A stretch of DNA of 9,295 nt from JARRJY01 sp037388705 (GTDB taxonomy: Bacteria > Pseudomonadota > Gammaproteobacteria > UBA6429 > Thiohalophilaceae): NCBI GenBank assembly GCA_037388705.1, contig JARRJY010000075.1:1-9295 (forward strand). Reading direction: 5' to 3'. The notes beneath the pieces are model-generated. The model was given only the letters and a program-made list of their open reading frames with translations, was not told the origin of the DNA and did not search any database. The translations under genes were made by a program, and so were the position numbers. Every line of letters starts with the position of its first letter. Position 1 is the first letter of the stretch. Shown here piece by piece: positions 4,768-9,295 of this stretch.

Positions 4768-5925
4768 ATGAGTGAATATTTACCAGGTCTGGCTGGCGTG
4801 CCTGCTACCAAATCAAATATCTCTGATATTGATGGTGAAAAGGGCATATTGGCTTATCGTGGCTACCGCATTGAAGAACTGGCCAAACACAGCAGTTTCG
4901 AAGAAACTGTGCTGCTATTACTTGATGGTCGTTTACCTACGCATACTGAACTACACGAGTTCAAGCAGCAACTGATCGAAAACCGACGCCTTAAATTTAC
5001 CACCCGTGGCATGATGAAAAACCTGCCACCTTATGGTCATCCGATGGATATGTTGCAAACAGTGGTTGCCAGCCTGGGGATGTACAATCCTGACAACTCC
5101 TGCCTGGCTGATGCTACAGCCTGTGACGATATAAACTATATTCACAAAACCACGGTAAAAATTATGGCACGCGTAGCGAGCATTGTTGCTATGTGGGAGC
5201 ATATTCGAAACGGTTATGATCCGGTTGAGCCACGTAGTGACCTGCCCTATGCTGAGAATTTTCTTTATATGTTTACCGGCAAGGAACCGGATCCGATGTT
5301 GGCCCGTATTATGGATGTGTGTTTAATCCTTCATGCAGAACACACTATCAATGCATCAACCTTCGCAACATTGGTAAACGCATCGACACTGGCAAGTCCA
5401 TACAGTGTTATTTCCTCGGCGATTGGCGCCTTATCTGGTCCGCTACATGGAGGCGCCAACCAGAAAGTTCTGGAGATGCTTGAGGAGATCGGATCACCTG
5501 ACAAGGTCGAGGAATACGTTGATAAGAAACTTGCCAATAAGGAAGTCATCTGGGGTATGGGGCATCGTGAATATAAAACCAAGGATCCAAGGGCAACCAT
5601 TCTTCAGGGCCTGGTAAAACAGTTTATGGAAGCACGTGGCGGAGACATTAACCCGATGTTTGAAGTTGCCAAAATCGTCGAGGAAGTGTGTGAAGATCGC
5701 CTGGCGAAGAAAGGTGTTTACGCCAACGTGGATTTCTACTCCGGTATTCTTTATTCGGAAATGGGTATTCCTGCAGATCAATTTACGACGATCTTTGCCG
5801 TTTCACGTACGGCCGGTTGGTTAGCCCACTGGCGAGAGCAGCTAGGTGATAACCGGATCTTCAGGCCGACCCAGGTCTATACGGGTGAACCTATTCGAAA
5901 ATATGTTTCGATTGATAAACGATAG
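4768..5925 (+). CDS. gltA: Citrate synthase, short form
   Basis: The enzyme condenses oxaloacetate with acetyl-CoA to citrate, the entry step of the TCA cycle, in the cytoplasm. The catalytic triad is visible: His227 in GPLHGGANQ, His266 in GMGHREYKTKDPRA and Asp322 in NVDFYSG. Substrate-binding HAEHTINAS (189-197) and the C-terminal RTAGWLAHWREQ and NRIFRPTQVYTG are also present. At 385 aa it lacks the extra N-terminal domain of the NADH-inhibited hexameric GltA (about 427 aa) usual in gammaproteobacteria. It resembles the dimeric type of Gram-positive bacteria and the 2-methylcitrate synthase PrpC. No prpB, prpD or acnD is nearby, so citrate synthase is preferred, though substrate choice cannot be read from sequence alone. 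ATG 4768 has GGAG (4758-4761) 6 nt upstream; a GTG at 4756 would overlap that site. Terminators on both sides indicate a single-gene unit. Confidence 0.9.
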   Translation: MSEYLPGLAGVPATKSNISDIDGEKGILAYRGYRIEELAKHSSFEETVLLLLDGRLPTHTELHEFKQQLIENRRLKFTTRGMMKNLPPYGHPMDMLQTVVASLGMYNPDNSCLADATACDDINYIHKTTVKIMARVASIVAMWEHIRNGYDPVEPRSDLPYAENFLYMFTGKEPDPMLARIMDVCLILHAEHTINASTFATLVNASTLASPYSVISSAIGALSGPLHGGANQKVLEMLEEIGSPDKVEEYVDKKLANKEVIWGMGHREYKTKDPRATILQGLVKQFMEARGGDINPMFEVAKIVEEVCEDRLAKKGVYANVDFYSGILYSEMGIPADQFTTIFAVSRTAGWLAHWREQLGDNRIFRPTQVYTGEPIRKYVSIDKR

Positions 5926-5930
5926 CATTC

Positions 5931-5953
5931 AAGGCAGCCAAGGCTGCCTTTTT
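5931..5953 (+). terminator. Rho-independent terminator after the citrate synthase gene
   Basis: AAGGCAGCC (5931-5939) and GGCTGCCTT (5942-5950) are perfectly complementary and are followed by a short T run (total TTTTT from 5949). The nominal 2-nt loop would open to 4 nt. It begins 5 nt after the stop codon. Confidence 0.88.
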
Positions 5954-5970
5954 CCATTTCTCAGTAATTC

Positions 5971-5987
5971 TTTAAGCAAATCTTAAG
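5971..5987 (+). promoter_or_regulatory. PmrA/BasR-like box upstream of the PAP2 gene
   Basis: TTTAAG-CAAAT-CTTAAG is a direct repeat with a 5-nt spacer. It fits exactly the published PmrA (BasR/QseB-type) box pattern (C/T)TTAA(G/T)-N5-(C/T)TTAA(G/T). An AT-rich candidate -10 (TATTAA, 6009-6014) lies 21 nt further on. In PmrA-activated promoters the box overlaps a poor -35, as here. PmrA regulons modify lipid A, and PAP2 phosphatases take part in that. The identity of the regulator in this organism is inferred. Confidence 0.6.
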
Positions 5988-6024
5988 TTTCACCTCATAC
6001 ACTGCATCTATTAAATAATATCAT

Positions 6025-6057
6025 GCTCTGATTGGATTAATTTTCGTGTAACAGAGC
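6025..6057. repeat. Inverted repeat in the PAP2 gene leader
   Basis: GCTCTG (6025-6030) and CAGAGC (6052-6057) are perfect inverted arms separated by 21 nt, in the untranslated region before the PAP2 gene. They could form a leader hairpin. Otherwise the region between the citrate synthase terminator and ATG 6096 holds only the PmrA-like box. Confidence 0.3.
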
Positions 6058-6095
6058 GTCATCATAGGATTCACTGAATACGGGTAGAAGCTGAA

Positions 6096-6800
6096 ATGCA
6101 GTTTAGGAAGATACACTACGCACTCCCTGTTTTAGCAATGTTGGCAGGTATCTTTCTCCAGTACGCGGGCGTGGATGTCTGGTTCGAACATTTTTTCTAC
6201 GATGAAACACATCATTTATGGCCTTATGATCATAATTGGTTAGCATCCAATGTTATTCATCGAGGCGGACAATTCGTTATGAAAATCATTGCGCTAGGGA
6301 TGTTGATTTTTGCTATTTCCAGTTTATTTATAAAAAAGCTGAAAATTTATCGCAAGGCATCATGGTATCTGGTATTAGCGAGCTTTACGAGCGCTGCGAT
6401 TATCGGGGAATTAAAGAGTATCACTCATATTTATTCGCCATGGGATCTGCTGATATTTGGAGGTAAATATCCTCATATCCGTTTATTCGATGCAGTGGCA
6501 AGTTCAGCACCGGTCGGACATGCTTTCCCGGCGGGGCATGCCGGGGGAGGGTTTGCCCTGTTAAGTTTCTATTTCTTGTATAGAGAAAAAGATCACTCAT
6601 ATAGTTATTATTTTCTGGTTGTTGCCCTTAGTATTGGTTTGATTTTTGGAATTGATCAGGATATTCGTGGGGCGCATATGCTGAGCCATGACTTATTTTC
6701 GTTTGCAATATGTTGGCTGACATGTATGTTGTGGACGGTATTATTTTTTACTGATAAGCCAATAATTACATTTGCCAGAAGTAAGCAGTTACCGGGTTAA
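6096..6800 (+). CDS. PAP2-family membrane phosphatase
   Basis: This 234-aa integral membrane protein belongs to the type 2 phosphatidic acid phosphatase superfamily, which removes or transfers phosphate on lipids such as lipid A, undecaprenyl pyrophosphate or phosphatidylglycerol phosphate. Membrane segments lie at about 8-24, 60-78, 88-104, 150-163, 171-186 and 201-218. The three motifs appear in variant form: KSITHIYSPWD (107-117) in place of KX6RP, FPAGHAGGG (144-152) around His148 in place of PSGH, and RGAHMLSHDL (191-200) with Arg191 and His198. This KxxTHxY(C/S)PWD...PAGHA...RGAHxLSH pattern recalls the PAP2 proteins encoded beside eptA/mcr phosphoethanolamine transferases. The gene looks more AT-rich than its neighbours. 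The start has only a weak upstream AGAAG. The PmrA-like box upstream supports a role in envelope lipid modification. The substrate is unknown. Confidence 0.88.
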   Translation: MQFRKIHYALPVLAMLAGIFLQYAGVDVWFEHFFYDETHHLWPYDHNWLASNVIHRGGQFVMKIIALGMLIFAISSLFIKKLKIYRKASWYLVLASFTSAAIIGELKSITHIYSPWDLLIFGGKYPHIRLFDAVASSAPVGHAFPAGHAGGGFALLSFYFLYREKDHSYSYYFLVVALSIGLIFGIDQDIRGAHMLSHDLFSFAICWLTCMLWTVLFFTDKPIITFARSKQLPG

Positions 6801-6859
6801 GGTCATAATTATTCGAGAAAGCTTTGGAAGTATTTAATGCAAAAAATCTTTTGATGTAT

Positions 6860-7969
6860 CTAACAGGGATAGATTGCTCCAAGAACAACAGGATGTCTCG
6901 CGCCAGTTACTTCAGGTAAATTACCCGGTTTGTTTTCCAGGGTCTGTTTTGCCAGCCATGCAAAGGCCATTGCTTCCACCCAGTCCGGATCAATATTATC
7001 TATCTCGGTTGAAGCAACTTGTTGTTCAATCAGTAACTCGTCAAGCCTGTTCATCAACGCAGTGTTATGTACACCTCCGCCACAAATTAAAACTCGCTTG
7101 GCAGACGGCATTGAACAAATAATGGCATCACAAATGGTTTGGGCTGTTAATTCACATAATGTGGCCTGAATATCCTGGGCCGCAAGATTTGGAAAGCTTT
7201 TCAGAAGTTCGGTTAACCACTGATGATTAAAGTATTCCCTGCCGGTACTTTTCGGTGCAGTTCTGGCAAAGTAGGGTTCATTTAACATACGTTCCAGTAA
7301 GCCTGGATGAACATGTCCGCTGGCTCCCCATTCTCCATCCCGATCGTAGGCCAGCTTCAAGTGTTGTTGAGCCAGTTCATCCATTAAACAGTTCCCGGGA
7401 CCGGTGTCAAAACCGCAGACCTTTTTATCACTATCAGCAGGTAGCAGGGTAATGTTAGCAATACCACCGATATTTACGACAACCTGATCGTTTTTATCAG
7501 TTGAAAACATGACTTTATGGAAAGCGGGAACAAGTGGTGCACCCTGGCCCCCGGCAGCCATATCACGGCGACGGAAGTCTGCCACGGTCATGATCCCTGT
7601 TTCATGTGCAATGATATTGGCATCGCCGATCTGTAATGTACTCGGGTTCTTACTGTCTGGATAATGTCGCAGGGTTTGGCCATGACTGCCAATTGCTATG
7701 ACCTGGGAAGAGTTTATGTCGCTCTTCGTTAATAATGCATTGGCAGCCACAGCAAACAGGTTTCCCAGCTGCACATCACAGTCCATCATGCGGGCCAGTT
7801 CATTATCACCCGGCTCTATGAGAGAGAGTAAAGATTGCTGTAACTCGTCAGGAATTGGATGAGTATGGTGGGCAATCAGTTGGCAGTGGTTATCATCCAG
7901 TTCAACCAGCGCCGCGTCGATGCCATCCATGCTGGTTCCGGACATTAAACCGATATAATAGGCGCCCAT
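6860..7969 (-). CDS. anmK: Anhydro-N-acetylmuramic acid kinase
   Basis: AnmK phosphorylates 1,6-anhydro-N-acetylmuramic acid while opening its ring to give MurNAc-6-phosphate, a cytoplasmic step of peptidoglycan recycling. The 369-aa length equals that of E. coli AnmK. Key motifs are all present: IGLMSGTSMDGIDAAL (6-21, nucleotide binding), GSHGQTLRHYP (94-104), DFRRRDMAAGGQGAPLVPAFH (131-151, split as DFRRRDMAAGG and QGAPLVPAFH), NIGGIANITLLP, GFDTGPGN with the likely catalytic base Asp188, and VLICGGGVHNTALM near the end. ATG 7969 has the ribosome binding site AAGG 7 nt upstream. It begins 22 nt after the M23 peptidase stop, so the two probably form an operon. It converges on the PAP2 gene, with no clear terminator in the 59 nt between them. 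Confidence 0.97.
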   Translation of the reverse strand: MGAYYIGLMSGTSMDGIDAALVELDDNHCQLIAHHTHPIPDELQQSLLSLIEPGDNELARMMDCDVQLGNLFAVAANALLTKSDINSSQVIAIGSHGQTLRHYPDSKNPSTLQIGDANIIAHETGIMTVADFRRRDMAAGGQGAPLVPAFHKVMFSTDKNDQVVVNIGGIANITLLPADSDKKVCGFDTGPGNCLMDELAQQHLKLAYDRDGEWGASGHVHPGLLERMLNEPYFARTAPKSTGREYFNHQWLTELLKSFPNLAAQDIQATLCELTAQTICDAIICSMPSAKRVLICGGGVHNTALMNRLDELLIEQQVASTEIDNIDPDWVEAMAFAWLAKQTLENKPGNLPEVTGARHPVVLGAIYPC

Positions 7970-7991
7970 GACAGAGCCTTAGACGTGTGGA

Positions 7992-9295
7992 TTAATTGTT
8001 GATAGCAACACGGGTAGGTTTACGAGAGTCCAGTTGTGCTAACAGGTTTTGTGACCTGGCCATAAAGTCATCTTTATATTGCCTGGCTATCGGGGCGGCA
8101 TCAGGCAAACGCACTGTTAAAGGATTTCGGTGAACACCATTAACACGGAATTCATAATGCAGGTGAGGGCCTGTTGCACGTCCGGTACTACCGACATAAC
8201 CGATGATTTGTCCCTGTTTTACACGCTTACCGGGATATACGCCCCGTTTAAAACGTGACATATGTGCATAAAGTGTACTGTAACGCCCACCATGCTGCAG
8301 GATAACCACCTTGCCATAGCCACCTTTACGTCCACGGAAGGCAACCTTGCCATCGCCAGCAGCTTTAACAGGCGTACCGGTTTTAGCGGCATAGTCGACA
8401 CCTTTATGCATTTTCATACGGTTAAGTGTCGGGTGATGACGCTTGCCAAAACGGGAACTGATGCGACGGAAATCAACCGGCGTACGAAGGAACGCTTTAC
8501 GCATGGAACGACCATCGTCAGAGAAATAATCAGTACGACCTTTGGCATCGGTATAACGTACTGCACGATATGTGCGGCCCTGGTTTGTAAATTCAGCAGC
8601 AATGATTGGACCATCTTTAATTTTACGGCCTTCCATGAAATGTTCTTCATAGAGAATATTAAAACTATCGCCTTTACGAATATCCAGGGCAAAGTCGATA
8701 TCCCAACCAAAGATGCCAACCAGTTGCATGATCAACGCATCTTTCATGCCAGCGTTTTTGCCAGCTTCAAACAGGGAGCTATCAATGGTTGCAGAGGCAT
8801 AGTTGCTACGAATATCTACCGGGCGTTGCACAAGCACTGCATGGAAAGAATCGCCATCACGTGTAATATGAAGGCTTTCCATCTTGTCGATATCGTAAAA
8901 TAATTCCTGGATTTGTTGTTGATCATTAACACTGATGCGAAATTGCTGGCCCGGTTTAATATAGCGCAAGCTACGGGTGTCTTTACCCAGCTTCATTATC
9001 TGGTGCAGTTCAGTTGCAGATAAATCGCTTCTCTTGAAAAGAGAGGCCAGCGAATCCCCGGCTTTTACCTTAAAGCTAAGTCGCTGGAGTCGAACATCAT
9101 CGTCACCGTCATCATGACTTGTGACCCCTGTTTCTGGTGAGCTTTCCGGTATGGTTAGGGGAATGGTGATTTGTTGTTGCTGTTTGGTTTCAGTGGGTTG
9201 AACAAAACGGGATTGCTGTTCCGGGATAACCAGCTGTTCAGGTTTGTTGGCATTGGCATCCTGGGATGTCAGGCTCAATAAAATGGAGGTAATAG
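7992..9295 (-). CDS. M23 murein endopeptidase (MepM-like), 5' end cut by the window
   Basis: A zinc metallopeptidase of the LytM/M23 type that probably cleaves peptide crosslinks in the periplasmic murein. The visible part is 433 residues. The frame stays open to the window edge, and the residues before the in-frame TTG at 9278 read ITSIL-LSLTSQDANA, the end of a hydrophobic signal or membrane segment, so that TTG is not the start. Counting from the TTG codon, a LysM/OapA-like domain lies at about 68-116 (FKVKAGDSLASLF to IKPGQQFRIS), a middle domain at 120-260, and the peptidase domain at 270-392. Zinc ligands are His291 and Asp295 (HKGVD) and His374 (PHLHYEF); His339 (YAHM) and His372 complete the active site, so it should be active. 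The anmK gene follows after 22 nt, which joins wall cleavage and recycling in one unit. Confidence 0.94.
   Translation of the reverse strand, partial: ITSILLSLTSQDANANKPEQLVIPEQQSRFVQPTETKQQQQITIPLTIPESSPETGVTSHDDGDDDVRLQRLSFKVKAGDSLASLFKRSDLSATELHQIMKLGKDTRSLRYIKPGQQFRISVNDQQQIQELFYDIDKMESLHITRDGDSFHAVLVQRPVDIRSNYASATIDSSLFEAGKNAGMKDALIMQLVGIFGWDIDFALDIRKGDSFNILYEEHFMEGRKIKDGPIIAAEFTNQGRTYRAVRYTDAKGRTDYFSDDGRSMRKAFLRTPVDFRRISSRFGKRHHPTLNRMKMHKGVDYAAKTGTPVKAAGDGKVAFRGRKGGYGKVVILQHGGRYSTLYAHMSRFKRGVYPGKRVKQGQIIGYVGSTGRATGPHLHYEFRVNGVHRNPLTVRLPDAAPIARQYKDDFMARSQNLLAQLDSRKPTRVAINN

Noticed and set aside
4768..5925. 2-methylcitrate synthase (prpC)
   Set aside because: The protein type is compatible, but no propionate-pathway gene is adjacent, so the citrate synthase call is preferred. 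It is kept as an alternative.
6840..6853. Terminator between the convergent PAP2 and anmK genes
   Set aside because: CAAAA-AATC-TTTTG is only a 5-bp, nearly all A-T stem, too weak to call.
8262..8903. 213-aa open frame on the plus strand opposite the M23 peptidase gene
   Set aside because: It lies wholly antisense to a well-conserved peptidase with intact motifs, shows no recognisable domain and has no good ribosome binding site. It is a shadow frame.

Overview
The window is a stretch of proteobacterial chromosome, most likely from a gammaproteobacterium. The grounds are a near E. coli-type ErpA, an AnmK of exactly the usual length (369 aa), a MepM-type M23 endopeptidase, and the run argC - coiled-coil membrane protein - bactofilin - erpA. 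From memory, that run accompanied by anmK and the M23 gene is common in gammaproteobacteria. I see no tRNA, rRNA, CRISPR, insertion sequence or phage gene.

Region 1 (1-1966) is the most distinctive part. An ECF sigma factor and its membrane-anchored anti-sigma factor run leftward in a translationally coupled pair. A gene for a secreted DsrE-family protein diverges rightward. The anti-sigma C-terminal, presumably periplasmic, domain itself resembles the DsrE-family protein, including a Cys-Gly motif. Both transcription units start with the same ECF-type promoter, GGAATAA-N16-GTC, facing away from each other. This suggests one autoregulated regulon in which a DsrE-like sensor controls a DsrE-like effector. 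The anti-sigma reading frame ends at a TAG, but the same frame stays open to the window edge and looks like the missing end of the DsrE fold, so the gene may carry a nonsense change.

Region 2 (1967-4685) holds argC (arginine biosynthesis), a single-pass coiled-coil protein and a bactofilin that overlaps it by 44 nt, then erpA (Fe-S cluster delivery). erpA has its own extended -10 promoter and a perfect 14-bp palindrome just past the expected start point. A rho-independent terminator closes the unit.

Region 3 (4686-6859) holds a short-form citrate synthase with its own terminator, then a PAP2-family membrane phosphatase. Upstream of the PAP2 gene is a 17-bp direct repeat matching the PmrA/BasR box consensus, which suggests control by an envelope-stress two-component system.

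Region 4 (6860-9295, leftward) is a probable M23 endopeptidase - anmK operon. It links murein cleavage with recycling of anhydro-N-acetylmuramic acid. The peptidase gene is cut by the right edge of the window.
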